DNA of 64,000 nucleotides from an uncultured Bacteroidia bacterium (GTDB lineage Bacteria; Bacteroidota; Bacteroidia; NS11-12g; UBA9320): NCBI GenBank assembly GCA_943789165.1, contig CALSTB010000004.1, positions 62,001 to 126,000 of the forward strand, read 5' to 3'. Shown piece by piece: positions 51,540 to 61,557 of this stretch (position 1 is its first letter; each line of letters starts with the position of its first letter). The notes under the pieces were generated by a model. It saw only the letters and a program-made list of their open reading frames with translations, ran no database searches and was not told where the DNA came from. The position numbers and the translations under genes were made by a program.

Positions 51540-53828
51540 TTAATAGCCTATGGGGTCAAAGTTCAGTACTTTGACTTTGTAAGAGTACCTTCGACCGTTC
51601 GGAATTGTGACTGTAATTGTCACCATTGTATCGCTAGTGATTGATCTAAAACTAAAATCTGGTTCCCATACTATTGTCGACAAGCGATGTCCTTCTTCAA
51701 ATGGCTGCATCTCAATAGGTACAGCTTCACCATCAATCGTCATGGTAACAGTAGATCCTTTGATCTCTTGATCGATGGAAAACGACCAATAACGGAAGAC
51801 CATCATTTTAGTTAGGTTACCTTCCGGCGGCCAAGCAACAAATTGCTCTTTATACAAGTTGGTATCCATGCTTCCGCTGTCATCAGAAGCCCATATAGCA
51901 CAGGCGTTTTCAGTCGAACCATGACCCATGGCTAAACAGTTGGGATATAAAAGCCATCTGCGTCTTCCCACATTAGAATAGTTGATGTCGGCAAAAAATG
52001 AAGTTACCGCAAACGTTGTGGTAAATTCATTGGTCAATAAGGAGTTTCGAGCCGCATGAGCTCCTTCATCCGTATAACAACTCCATCTTTTATCTGGTGT
52101 ATTGCTGAGTAACTTATTCGCCTCCATCATTAAGGCAGCTTGCTGACACCAGTCATTTAATTCTGGATCTAGGTATATATCTGGAACACCAGCTTGACGT
52201 CTAAAGTAGTTGATTCGATCTTCTACCTTTTGCTGAATGTCATCATCAATTTCTCCAGGGTTGCACGCCGCCTTAGAGCCATTCCAAGTGTATCCGCCCA
52301 CCTTCATTCCAGCAACAGTCTCCTCTCGAACTCGCGTCATATAGTAGTTGTTGTAAAAATCTTCTTTAGCCATGTAGTCCAATTTGTTTGCCCAAACCGG
52401 ATTGTCAGGCTGTGCTTTGATGTGTTTCAGAATAACTTTTTTGGCCATTCGATACTCCTTGTCTTTGATAAGGGCATCCATGTATGCTACCACAATCTTT
52501 TCAACGTCTTCAGGTAACTTCGTTAAGTCAGCTTTGTGCATCATTAAGTCGTACAAGGCACCTTGCTCGCTAGTTTCGAGTTTCTTGTCTTTGTTTTTTG
52601 AGATTAGTGATGACCGCAAATTTGACAATGAGGCATTGCTTCCATAGATGGTTTCAGCCTGAACGATCAATTGGTTTGCAAGTTTTATAGAATGACTCTT
52701 AGCAGCGTAATCAATGATTACTTCATATCGCGACTGCAGCATACCTGCGGTGTTTTCTTTAGAAGTTGCAATGATGTATTTATGAGCAATGTAGTTCGAC
52801 ATGTCAGGGTAATTGAACTTGCTGAAATACTTCACCAATTGCCATAAAACGTTCTCTGGTTTTTCTTCAATAAATTGGTCGCTTTTCTTGTATTGATTGA
52901 CCAATTTTGACTTGTTTCTATCGACCTTTTGAATCGTAAATTCTTTCAGCATGGTGTCTAGCTGAGCCGTGTCTTTGTGCTCGTACAGATTTCTCATTAG
53001 GTACAAATACAAGGCATTTTCTTTTTTAACGAAAAGGGTGTCGGTTGGGAAAAAGTTTAGAATGTATTTGATTTTTTCCATCATTAAAGAGGATGGAGGT
53101 AGTTTGTCGATTTGCTGCTTGGTTACTTCTTTCTGGAAGTAGTCAATTCGTGGATTGCCACCAAAAACTTTTCTGGCCGCTTCAAGATATAGATTGGCAG
53201 AATCGTATTGTTGTTTGCGCCAGTATTGGTCAGCAAAATACACGAATGCTTCTGACATGACTGGCACTGCTTCCAAACCTTTGGCTTGCTGTTCGTTGGC
53301 CCAAACAATTACTTTTCTGTATTCCTCTTCACCTAAGGTAGTGTCTTCTTGCATTAACCAACATTTGCCAATCCAATAAATGGCGGACATGTCACCATTT
53401 AACTCAAAACTGGTGGTGTATGATTTGATAGCTCCTGTGTATTTATTAATGCGGTAGTCGGCAGCACCTTCTTCATTACTTAACATGACAAAACTATCTA
53501 CCAATGGCAGATACTCAGGGAAGAATTCTCCGTCCGCCTTGTATTTTCCTTTTTCCAACGCCTTAATGCCAAATTTCAAAGCTTCTGGATATTTAGTACT
53601 TAAAAAAGGATCACGGATGATACTGAAGTACACCTTGGCCTTTAAAAAGTATATCTCTGGATTCTTTTTGTATAACGGATCTTCTTCAGAATCTTCCGCT
53701 AGTTTTAAGGCACGTTTTAGATTTCCGTCTTCTAACGCTAAAATGATACGATCTGCTTGACCATAACTAAAGGTAGAGCCGCATACTAACAACAGAACTA
53801 GGAAACTTAATTTTTGGATACTCTTCAT
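51540..53828 (-). CDS. Exported TPR-like protein with C-terminal CAP (SCP) domain
   Basis: The protein has about 762 residues from the ATG at 53828; an upstream ATG at 53843 adds five residues. The signal peptide ends SYGQ. Helical TPR-like repeats occupy about 25-490, and the CAP domain follows (VEDRINYFRRQAGVPDIYLDPELNDWCQQAALMM, then EGAHAARNSLLTN and GRRRWLLYPNC, where WLLYPN is the CAP cavity loop). CAP proteins bind or cleave peptides or lipids; the catalytic residues here are not certain. Confidence 0.85.
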   Translation of the reverse strand: MKSIQKLSFLVLLLVCGSTFSYGQADRIILALEDGNLKRALKLAEDSEEDPLYKKNPEIYFLKAKVYFSIIRDPFLSTKYPEALKFGIKALEKGKYKADGEFFPEYLPLVDSFVMLSNEEGAADYRINKYTGAIKSYTTSFELNGDMSAIYWIGKCWLMQEDTTLGEEEYRKVIVWANEQQAKGLEAVPVMSEAFVYFADQYWRKQQYDSANLYLEAARKVFGGNPRIDYFQKEVTKQQIDKLPPSSLMMEKIKYILNFFPTDTLFVKKENALYLYLMRNLYEHKDTAQLDTMLKEFTIQKVDRNKSKLVNQYKKSDQFIEEKPENVLWQLVKYFSKFNYPDMSNYIAHKYIIATSKENTAGMLQSRYEVIIDYAAKSHSIKLANQLIVQAETIYGSNASLSNLRSSLISKNKDKKLETSEQGALYDLMMHKADLTKLPEDVEKIVVAYMDALIKDKEYRMAKKVILKHIKAQPDNPVWANKLDYMAKEDFYNNYYMTRVREETVAGMKVGGYTWNGSKAACNPGEIDDDIQQKVEDRINYFRRQAGVPDIYLDPELNDWCQQAALMMEANKLLSNTPDKRWSCYTDEGAHAARNSLLTNEFTTTFAVTSFFADINYSNVGRRRWLLYPNCLAMGHGSTENACAIWASDDSGSMDTNLYKEQFVAWPPEGNLTKMMVFRYWSFSIDQEIKGSTVTMTIDGEAVPIEMQPFEEGHRLSTIVWEPDFSFRSITSDTMVTITVTIPNGRRYSYKVKVLNFDPIGY

Positions 53829-53880
53829 CGCTTTTTCTAACATGTCACTTCAACAAACAATAATAAGTTGATTAAATATA

Positions 53881-54189
53881 TTACTCAAATTTGGCTGAAA
53901 CTATTTTAGTGCTCCACGCCTCAGGCTTGTCCGCAAACTTTGCTTTCGTCTGCTTCCACGTTTCATCAAACAATGATGACGACCTGTATTTATTTAAACT
54001 ATTTTCACTGTCCCATATGCTTCTAGTAAAGTAAATAATACCAGATTCATTGGAACTTGTTTCTTTCAACAATTCAACTCCGAGACAACCTTCGGATGCA
54101 GCAATTAGGGGTTTTTTAGATTCAAACAATGCCTCGAAAGGCAAGGCTTCTTCAGGTCGAAAGACCATTTTTACAATGCGCGTAATCAT
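53881..54189 (-). CDS. ABM-type (antibiotic biosynthesis monooxygenase) protein
   Basis: The protein has 102 residues with a ferredoxin-like alpha/beta fold: TRIVKMVFRPEEALPFEALFESKKPLIAASEGCLGVELL is the usual opening and SIWDSENSLNKYRSS the C-terminal helix. It is probably a small oxygenase or heme-binding protein. It starts inside the stop of the SAM hydroxide adenosyltransferase gene (ATGA overlap). Confidence 0.85.
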   Translation of the reverse strand: MITRIVKMVFRPEEALPFEALFESKKPLIAASEGCLGVELLKETSSNESGIIYFTRSIWDSENSLNKYRSSSLFDETWKQTKAKFADKPEAWSTKIVSAKFE

Positions 54190-54953
54190 CGCTTTTCAAT
54201 CATTATGGTTTGACCACGCTTTAAACCATACATACGTTTAGCGCTTCCTCGGTAAACGGAAATGGTTAACATTCCTGATGTATTGAAATAACAATACGTG
54301 CCACCTCCTTCATATGAGCGTAATTCTGATGTTATTTTAGAAATACGTTCATGTCTGCTCAAAATGATGTCGAATGACCCGCCGCTAACGAACTGGTCGA
54401 ACACCTGTTTTGAGATGTTGGTGTAACACGTTTCACGAGAGTCAAAATACACAACATGCCCGTGAAGCATCTTCTCAGTAGTAACGGGATGCAACGGTGT
54501 TTTAATATGTAACTGGTCGGGTAACATCGGCTTTTGGTCGGATAATTGCCCGTCAACTAACTGCTTGGCCAGTGGGCCAAAACAATCGACCACAGATTCT
54601 ATGTGTTGCCCATCATACGTACCCACTACCTTAATATCATTTGAATCCTCACCTAATAGAATAGTTGCTAAACCACTGTTATAGGTTAGTATGAATTGAT
54701 TGTTGTATTCGAATAATATGATCTCTTGATGTGCAATACGTTTATCGAAATCAATGGCAATGATGTGGACTGTCTTATCTTGAAACTGGTCTTGTACCAA
54801 GGTAAATACATAAGCCGCTTCGTTGATGTCATTTGGATGAATGTCGTGAGAGACATCAAAGATGTTTTGTTGCGCACAATGACGTGTCAACCACGCCCTA
54901 GAACGCACAGTTTGAAAGGAATTTGGTCCGAAATCGGTTAAAAGTGTTATCAA
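54186..54953 (-). CDS. SAM hydroxide adenosyltransferase-like (DUF62) protein, divergent
   Basis: About 255 residues from the TTG at 54953, where the family opening LITLLTDFGP begins; the frame is open to ATG 55037 or 55082, but that would reach into phoH. HDIHPNDINEAAYVF fits the family's second strand and helix. The usual GQMKG, DPGVG and PDNG motifs are replaced (RSRAWL, DFDKR, YNSG), so activity is uncertain. The fold call is moderately firm; the reaction (SAM plus hydroxide to adenosine plus Met) is a family inference only. Confidence 0.7.
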   Translation of the reverse strand: MITLLTDFGPNSFQTVRSRAWLTRHCAQQNIFDVSHDIHPNDINEAAYVFTLVQDQFQDKTVHIIAIDFDKRIAHQEIILFEYNNQFILTYNSGLATILLGEDSNDIKVVGTYDGQHIESVVDCFGPLAKQLVDGQLSDQKPMLPDQLHIKTPLHPVTTEKMLHGHVVYFDSRETCYTNISKQVFDQFVSGGSFDIILSRHERISKITSELRSYEGGGTYCYFNTSGMLTISVYRGSAKRMYGLKRGQTIMIEKR

Positions 54954-55037
54954 ACTATTTTTTATTTGGAAACCGCTTAAATTTGAAAACGAAATTAACG
55001 TTTCGGGATAAATAAAAACGATTAAAGCTAAATTCAT

Positions 55038-55993
55038 TTGACAGAAAAATCCATCCGGGTTGAAGCCATTAACCCTTCTCAATTTTTTGGTACCGAAAAC
55101 AAGAATCTAAAATTCTTGCAAAAACGTTTTCCTACATTAAAGCTAACCTCCAGGGGTGATGAAATAAAAGCCAGTGGGCCTGAAGACCAAATCATTGTCT
55201 TTGAAGAGAAACTCGGTGAGTTAATTCAACAATTATTGAACAATCCATCGATTTCTGACGGAGAGGTTGAGACCATTTTAGAAGGTGAGCCACATCCTAA
55301 AACAGAGAAAGAACAAGACCTAACCAAGGACGTCTTGGTGTACGGAAGTAGAGGCAGGATCATCAAGCCACGAACCAAAAATCAGCAAAGCTTGGTTAAA
55401 GGCGGTTGATGCGCATGACGTCGTTTTCGCGGTTGGACCTGCCGGTACTGGGTAAAACCTATACGGCAGTCGCATTGGCTGTTCGTGCCTTAAAAAGAAA
55501 AGAAGTTAAGAAGATAATTTTAGCTCGACCTGCCGTGGAAGCGGGTGAGAGTTTGGGATTTTTACCTGGAGACTTAAAAGAAAAGATTGATCCATACCTA
55601 CAGCCATTGTACAATTCCCTGTTGGACATGATGCCGTCTGATAAATACATGAAGTACATTGAAAATGGTACAGTTGAAGTCGTGCCACTTGCCTTTATGC
55701 GTGGTCGGACTTTGGATAACTGCTTTGTTATTTTGGACGAAGCCCAAAATGCGACTGAGACTCAGTTAAAAATGTTTTTAACACGTATGGGACCAAACGC
55801 GAAAATGATTGTAACAGGTGATATGAGCCAGGTGGATTTACCACGTAACCAAACCTCAGGTTTGCAAGGCGCCATCCGCATGTTAAGTCGCATTAAAGGA
55901 ATTGCGATTGTGGAGCTTGATGTAATGGATGTAGTAAGGCACAAATTGGTCAAAGTAATTATCAAGGCCTACGATAGAAAAAAAGAAGATTGA
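55038..55993 (+). CDS. phoH: PhoH-like ATPase with two +1 frameshifts
   Basis: The protein homology is continuous over about 317 residues but needs two frame changes. Part one (55038 to about 55400) starts TTG-T-E-K-S-I-R-V and ends QQSLVK. Dropping one G near 55401 gives [17 protein letters not shown]; dropping another in the GGG at 55450-55452 gives [14 protein letters not shown] and the rest. Walker A (GPAGTGKT) is split exactly by the second insertion. Walker B is [11 protein letters not shown]. PhoH is a conserved cytoplasmic ATPase/RNase-associated protein. The two extra G bases 50 bp apart look like sequencing or assembly errors; a recent pseudogene is the alternative. Confidence 0.85.
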
Positions 55994-56076
55994 GAATCTA
56001 CAATTAACACCTATTTAGATGCCTTCTAAATTAATAATTGTGGGTATTTTCAATCTTAAAGCCTTTTAAAGGAGTT

Positions 56077-56084
56077 TATATTTG
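56077..56084 (+). promoter_or_regulatory. -7 promoter element of the act operon (TATATTTG)
   Basis: A perfect TAnnTTTG match in the 200 bp gap between phoH and actA, 110 bp before the actA ATG. The long leader downstream contains no obvious hairpin. Confidence 0.45.
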
Positions 56085-56194
56085 CCGCGTTTGCGAACCC
56101 GTAATATTAAGGTCAGTTTTAATTGTAATTGGCTGAAAATGAAAAGTTTGCAAATTGAAACGAAGAAATAAAATTTTAATAAAAAACAGATTTA

Positions 56195-57049
56195 ATGTCA
56201 GGAAGTTTCTATAGTAATTCAACATTCGTAGCGATCGTCATATTGGCGATTGTGTTATTGTTGATTGCTGCTTTGATGGTTTGGGTACTTCGCCATATCA
56301 CGTCGATCTTAAAAGAGAACACAGATGTGGAAGTTGAACCAAGTTTTTACGAGAGAACCATTAAACCAAAAATGGATTCTTGGAATCCTACCATTGTTAC
56401 TTTATTAGTAATCGGTGGCTTAGTGGGTGTGTTGTTCGTTTACGGTTACGACTATGGGTGGACAGAGATTGGTGTTCAGCAAGGTTATGCCCCTGATCAA
56501 CCAATTAATTTCCCGCACGACAAACACGCTGGTGCGATGGGTATCGATTGTCAGTATTGTCATACCACTGCTGGTAAAAGCAAGCACGCGAGTATTCCAT
56601 CAGCCAACACCTGTATGAATTGTCATAAAGGAGCACAGTTGCGAGACAACTACGGCGGTAAGGTGTCACCAGAGTTGATGAAGCTGTATACCTCCGTTGG
56701 ATTTGATCCTGAAACATCGTCTTACGATGAAGACGCGGAAACGTATCCGATTAAATGGGTGCGTATCCATAACTTACCTGATTTGGCTTATTTCAATCAC
56801 TCTCAACACGTCACTGTGGGGAATGTTGAATGTCAAACTTGTCATGGACCAATAGAAGAAATGGCGAAAGTCGAGCAATTCTCAACCTTACAAATGGGTT
56901 GGTGTGTGAATTGTCACCGTCAGCGCGGTATTGATGTGAAAAACAACAAGTACTACGAAGACGTACATAAGGAAATGAAAGCAAATAAAGAACATTACGT
57001 AACGGTTGCCCAAAACGGCGGCTTGGAATGTTCTAAATGTCACTATTAA
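56195..57049 (+). CDS. actA: ActA: pentaheme cytochrome c subunit of alternative complex III
   Basis: The protein has 284 residues. There are two TM segments near residues 10-33 and 68-86, then five CxxCH heme motifs: CQYCH, CMNCH, CQTCH, CVNCH and CSKCH (the last at the C-terminus). ActA carries electrons from quinol toward the monoheme subunit on the periplasmic side. It is the first gene of actABCDEF; the terminal heme motif lies a few codons before the stop, 25 bp from actB. Confidence 0.95.
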   Translation: MSGSFYSNSTFVAIVILAIVLLLIAALMVWVLRHITSILKENTDVEVEPSFYERTIKPKMDSWNPTIVTLLVIGGLVGVLFVYGYDYGWTEIGVQQGYAPDQPINFPHDKHAGAMGIDCQYCHTTAGKSKHASIPSANTCMNCHKGAQLRDNYGGKVSPELMKLYTSVGFDPETSSYDEDAETYPIKWVRIHNLPDLAYFNHSQHVTVGNVECQTCHGPIEEMAKVEQFSTLQMGWCVNCHRQRGIDVKNNKYYEDVHKEMKANKEHYVTVAQNGGLECSKCHY

Positions 57050-57074
57050 TCTAATCTCAACGTTTTATATATCA

Positions 57075-60000
57075 ATGAGTAATTCTGAAAATAAATACTG
57101 GAGAGGAATTGAAGAGTTGGAGGCAAATCCTGCCACATTAGAAAATGTCAGCAATGAATTTTCTGATAAGCTTCCAATGGAAGAAATTCTAGGCGACTCG
57201 GAAGAGTTGTCATCAAATCGAAGAGACTTCCTGAAGTTCTTTGGATTTAGCGTTAGTGCAGTTGCTTTAGCAGCTTGTAACAAAACACCAGTGAAGTACG
57301 CAATGCCGTACATCAACAAACCTGAAGAGGTTACCCCAGGACAGGCTTTGTATTATGCAACCACTTGTGGTGTACATAATGAAGGTTTCCCAGTAATGGC
57401 TAAGGTACGTGAAGGTCGTCCAATTAAATTAGACGGTAACCCAAACAGCCCACTAAGTCAAGGCGCTATGAGCGCAGCTGGTCAAGCAAGTATCTTGTCT
57501 TTATACGACGTTAACCGTTTGCCACATCCAAAGATTGATGGTGAGGATGAAGAAGATTGGAAAAACGTTGATAAAAAAGTAAATAGCATCCTTGCAGGTG
57601 CAGCAGGCAAACCCGTTTATGTTGTTTCTAGAACGGTTACTAGTCCAATTCTAAAAGCTTCGATTGAGAAGTTTATGGAAGCGCACAATGCAACACATGT
57701 AGTATATGATCCAATTTCGTATTCAGGTATTACCAAAGCAAATCAAGAAAGTTTTGGTCAAGCGGTAATTCCTTCATACAACTTTGATAAAGCAGACGTC
57801 ATCGTAAGTTTTGGCGCTGATTTCTTAGGAACTTGGATATCACCAACAAAATTCACAGCGGATTATTCTAAAAATAGAGTCCCAACTCCAGAGAAGCCGG
57901 AGATGAGCAAGCACTACCAAATCGAGTCTCTATTGAGCTTGACTGGTACCAATGCTGATTACCGCTATTCTATCCCTGCGTCAAAGCAAGGAAAATACCT
58001 TGTTAGCTTGTACAATATGCTTTCAAGTGGAAGTGGAGAATTAGAATTGCCAGGAAATGCGTTGAAGCAGATTGCAGCAGAGCTAAAAGCGGCAAATGGC
58101 CGTGCTCTAGTAGTATGTGGATCTAACGACAAAAACGATCAAGTGATTGTGAACGCCATTAACGACCTATTAGGTAGTTATGGAAACACAATCAACTTAT
58201 CAGCATCTATGAATCTTTCTGACTACGACGAAGCGGCATTTGAGTCGTTTGTATCTAAAGCAGGAAGCGCAGGTGCTATCGTAATGTTAGGAGCAAATCC
58301 AGTGTATTCTTATAACAATGGTACCAAATTAGTGGCTGCCTTAGCCAAGGTGCCAGTGATTTCAACAGCAATGGTAGTGGATGAGTCGTCTAATGGCGCA
58401 GCTGTTCACGCTCCAACGAACCATACATTAGAATCTTGGGATGTGTATCAGCCAATGAATGGTCATTATGTGACTTCACAGCCTGTCATTTCTAAGGTAT
58501 TTAATACAAGAAGTGCTGCCGAGTCATTACGTGCTTGGGCAGGAGAAGATATCGCAATGGGCGATGATCAAGCAAGCCATCAGTGGGTTGTTGATTATCT
58601 AAAAGGCTTAGGAGTTGATGCTAATAAAGCATTGCACGATGGTTTTGTAGATCAAACACCTTCAGCAAGTAGCGCAACATTTGCTGGTTCAGTAAGTGCT
58701 GCAAGCTCAGCGATCAATGCAAATTACAAGGCTTCAACAGGTTTTGATTTAGCCTTATACCAAAAAGTCGGCATATTAGATGGCAATTCAGCATTGAATC
58801 CATGGTGTCACGAGTTACCAGATCCAGTAACGAAAGTTACCTATGATAACTATGTGTCTATCTCAAGACATGATGCTGAAACCAATGAATGGGAGCAAGG
58901 TGATATTGTAAAGGTATCAGCGAACGGCGTTGAAATAGACGCACTACCATTAATGATTCAGCCAGGTCAGGCTAGAGGCGTTATCGGAATCGCATTGGGA
59001 TATGGAAGAAATGTCCAAACGACATTAGACAACGATTTAGTTGACTTAGGTAAAAATGCATACCCATTTGTTCAATCGAGTGCTACAGGAACCAACTATA
59101 TGGTTCAAAATGTAACGATTGAAAAAGTAGATTCTGGATATGAGTTCGCTCAAACACAAACCCACCACATGATTGAAGGTCGGGATTATTTGAGAGAAGC
59201 GACTATCGACGAATACAAAGAGAACAACGCAGTTCGCAACGAACATAAATTCGAGACCGTTTCATTGTGGAGCGATTACGATTATTCAAAAGGACATCAC
59301 TGGGCAATGGCGATCGATATGAACGCTTGTACTGGTTGTGGTTCTTGTGTTGTGAGTTGTCATATTGAAAACAACGTACCAGTTGTTGGTAGAACTGAGG
59401 TTCGAAGAAGACGTGATATGCACTGGTTGCGTATTGATAGATACTATTCTTTTGAAGCGGACGCTGATGAAACAGCATCAGTTCGAGTTGGCCCTTCTAA
59501 CGTTGATCAAGATTTCAAAAAAGGAGAATGGTCAACCAAGGAAAATGAATTGGCTGGTTTAGATAAGGTCTCTAAAAAGGGAGATAAGGACTTCGGTCAC
59601 TACGACAGTGTAAAGGTTGTACACCAACCTGTTATGTGTCAACATTGTGATCACGCACCGTGTGAAACAGTTTGTCCAGTATTGGCAACTACACACAGTA
59701 GCGAAGGTCTTAACCAAATGACGTACAACAGATGTATTGGTACCAAGTATTGTGGTAACAACTGTCCGTATAAAGTTCGTCGTTTCAACTGGTTCAGATA
59801 CAACAAGAACTCTAAGTTCGATTACCATTTCAACAACGAATTGGGTAGAATGGTATTAAACCCAGACGTAACAGTTCGTTCTAGAGGGGTAATGGAGAAA
59901 TGTAGTTTCTGTGTTCAGAACATTCAAATGGCTAAGTTAAATGCCAAGATTGAAAACAGAAAAGTAAAAGATGGTGATGCACAAACAGCTTGTGCGAAAG

Positions 60001-60173
60001 CTTGTCCTTCAAACGCAATTGTATTTGGTGACAGAAATGATCCAAATAGCAGAATTGCTAAGATGTTCAAGAATGACCGTTCGTATAAAATGTTGGAAGA
60101 AGTAGGAACAGATCCTTCTGTGTTGTACTTGACCAAGATTAGAAATAGAAAAGAAGAAGTTCAACATTCATAA
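57075..60173 (+). CDS. actB: ActB: molybdopterin-oxidoreductase-like and iron-sulfur subunit of alternative complex III
   Basis: The protein has 1032 residues from the ATG at 57075; the frame is open upstream but overlaps actA. The Tat signal is NRRDFLKFFGFSVSAVALAAC near 55-75. The N-terminal part (about 80-720) is molybdopterin-family in fold, but this complex lacks the cofactor in known homologues. The C-terminal part holds four Fe-S cluster motifs: CTGCGSCVVSC, CQHCDHAPCETVCPV, CIGTKYCGNNCPYK and CSFCVQN...CAKACP. It receives electrons from ActA. Confidence 0.95.
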   Translation: MSNSENKYWRGIEELEANPATLENVSNEFSDKLPMEEILGDSEELSSNRRDFLKFFGFSVSAVALAACNKTPVKYAMPYINKPEEVTPGQALYYATTCGVHNEGFPVMAKVREGRPIKLDGNPNSPLSQGAMSAAGQASILSLYDVNRLPHPKIDGEDEEDWKNVDKKVNSILAGAAGKPVYVVSRTVTSPILKASIEKFMEAHNATHVVYDPISYSGITKANQESFGQAVIPSYNFDKADVIVSFGADFLGTWISPTKFTADYSKNRVPTPEKPEMSKHYQIESLLSLTGTNADYRYSIPASKQGKYLVSLYNMLSSGSGELELPGNALKQIAAELKAANGRALVVCGSNDKNDQVIVNAINDLLGSYGNTINLSASMNLSDYDEAAFESFVSKAGSAGAIVMLGANPVYSYNNGTKLVAALAKVPVISTAMVVDESSNGAAVHAPTNHTLESWDVYQPMNGHYVTSQPVISKVFNTRSAAESLRAWAGEDIAMGDDQASHQWVVDYLKGLGVDANKALHDGFVDQTPSASSATFAGSVSAASSAINANYKASTGFDLALYQKVGILDGNSALNPWCHELPDPVTKVTYDNYVSISRHDAETNEWEQGDIVKVSANGVEIDALPLMIQPGQARGVIGIALGYGRNVQTTLDNDLVDLGKNAYPFVQSSATGTNYMVQNVTIEKVDSGYEFAQTQTHHMIEGRDYLREATIDEYKENNAVRNEHKFETVSLWSDYDYSKGHHWAMAIDMNACTGCGSCVVSCHIENNVPVVGRTEVRRRRDMHWLRIDRYYSFEADADETASVRVGPSNVDQDFKKGEWSTKENELAGLDKVSKKGDKDFGHYDSVKVVHQPVMCQHCDHAPCETVCPVLATTHSSEGLNQMTYNRCIGTKYCGNNCPYKVRRFNWFRYNKNSKFDYHFNNELGRMVLNPDVTVRSRGVMEKCSFCVQNIQMAKLNAKIENRKVKDGDAQTACAKACPSNAIVFGDRNDPNSRIAKMFKNDRSYKMLEEVGTDPSVLYLTKIRNRKEEVQHS

Positions 60174-60188
60174 AAAAAGGTAGAAATA

Positions 60189-61536
60189 ATGTTTGAAGCA
60201 TCAATAAGACAGCCCCTTGTAGAAGGTAACAAAACGATTGCCGACGTCAGTAATGACATTTGCGCACCAATCGAAAACAAGCCTACAAAATTGTGGTGGC
60301 TAGGTTTTACCATTTCCTTTTTCTTCTTAATGATTATGGCCCTGTCGCTAGGCTGGACTGTATGGGAAGGTATTGGTACTTGGGGAGTAAACAAAACAGT
60401 TATGTGGGGTTGGGATATTACCAACTTCGTATTCTGGGTAGGTATTGGTCACGCGGGAACGTTGATTTCTGCCATCCTGCTTTTGTTCAGACAAAAGTGG
60501 AGAATGTCGATCAACAGGAGTGCAGAAGCAATGACGATTTTCGCGGTACTTTGTGCAGCTCAGTTTCCATTGTTCCACATGGGTCGTGTATGGTTAGCCT
60601 ACTGGGCTTTACCATTGCCAAACGCATTTGGATCACTATGGGTTAACTTTAACTCACCGTTGTTATGGGACGTATTTGCGATCTCGACATATTTATCGGT
60701 TTCTCTTTTATTCTGGTACTTAGGATTGATTCCTGATATCGCTACGGTAAGAGATAGAGCGGTAACGAAAGCGCGTAAATTCTGGTATGGATTCTTTGCA
60801 ATGGGATGGAATGGTTCTGCAAGAACTTGGCACCGATACGAAATCGTTGCTTTGATTTTGGCAGGGGTTTCTACACCACTTGTACTGTCGGTTCATACAA
60901 TTGTATCCATGGACTTCGCGACTTCGGTAATTCCAGGTTGGCATACCACGATTTTCCCACCTTACTTCGTTGCAGGTGCGATTTTCTCTGGTTTCGGTAT
61001 GGTACTAACCCTTCTGATTATTGTACGAAAGGTCCTAAACCTAAATGAATATATTACCATTGGTCACTTAGACGCAATGACTAAAGTCGTCATGTTAACT
61101 GGTTCGCTAGTTGGTGGTTGCGTACTTAACAGAGTTCTTTATTGCGGCTTACTCAGGTATGGTATACGAGCAATATGCTTTCTTAAATAGAGCATTCGGA
61201 CCATATTGGTGGGCATACTGGACAATGATGAGTTGTAACTTACTTGCTCCACAGGTTTTCTGGTTCAAGTGGGCAAGAACAACGCCATGGTTCATCTTTA
61301 TTCTTTCGATTGTAGTGAATATAGGAATGTGGTTTGAGCGATTTGTAATTATCGTGACATCACTTCATAGAGATTACTTGACTTCATCATGGGCGATGTA
61401 TTCAGCGACCATTACAGAAGTAGGTATCTTCTTAGGTACAATGGGACTGTTCTTTACGTGTTTCTTCTTGTTCAGCAAGTTTTTACCGGTAATCAACATG
61501 TCGGAAGTGAAGAGTATTATTAAAAGTAGAGAGTAA
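60189..61536 (+). CDS. actC: ActC: NrfD-like quinol-binding subunit, one +1 frameshift
   Basis: The protein is about 448 residues when one base is removed. Part one (60189 to about 61115) covers most of the TM helices and ends LTGSLVG. Deleting one G near 61116 gives [35 protein letters not shown], the conserved NrfD/ActC block that the second open frame encodes, and the rest runs to [11 protein letters not shown]. Without that change the frame ends about 25 codons later in nonsense. It has about ten TM helices and houses the quinol site with its ActF counterpart. The frameshift is likely an error, as in phoH. Confidence 0.9.
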
Positions 61537-61557
61537 TTTGATTTTAAATCCAATAGG

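Noticed and set aside
55401-55452. Programmed frameshifting in phoH
   Set aside because: There is no slippery heptamer with a downstream structure, two +1 shifts in 50 bp would be needed, and the gene is intact when two G bases are removed, so error or mutation is simpler.
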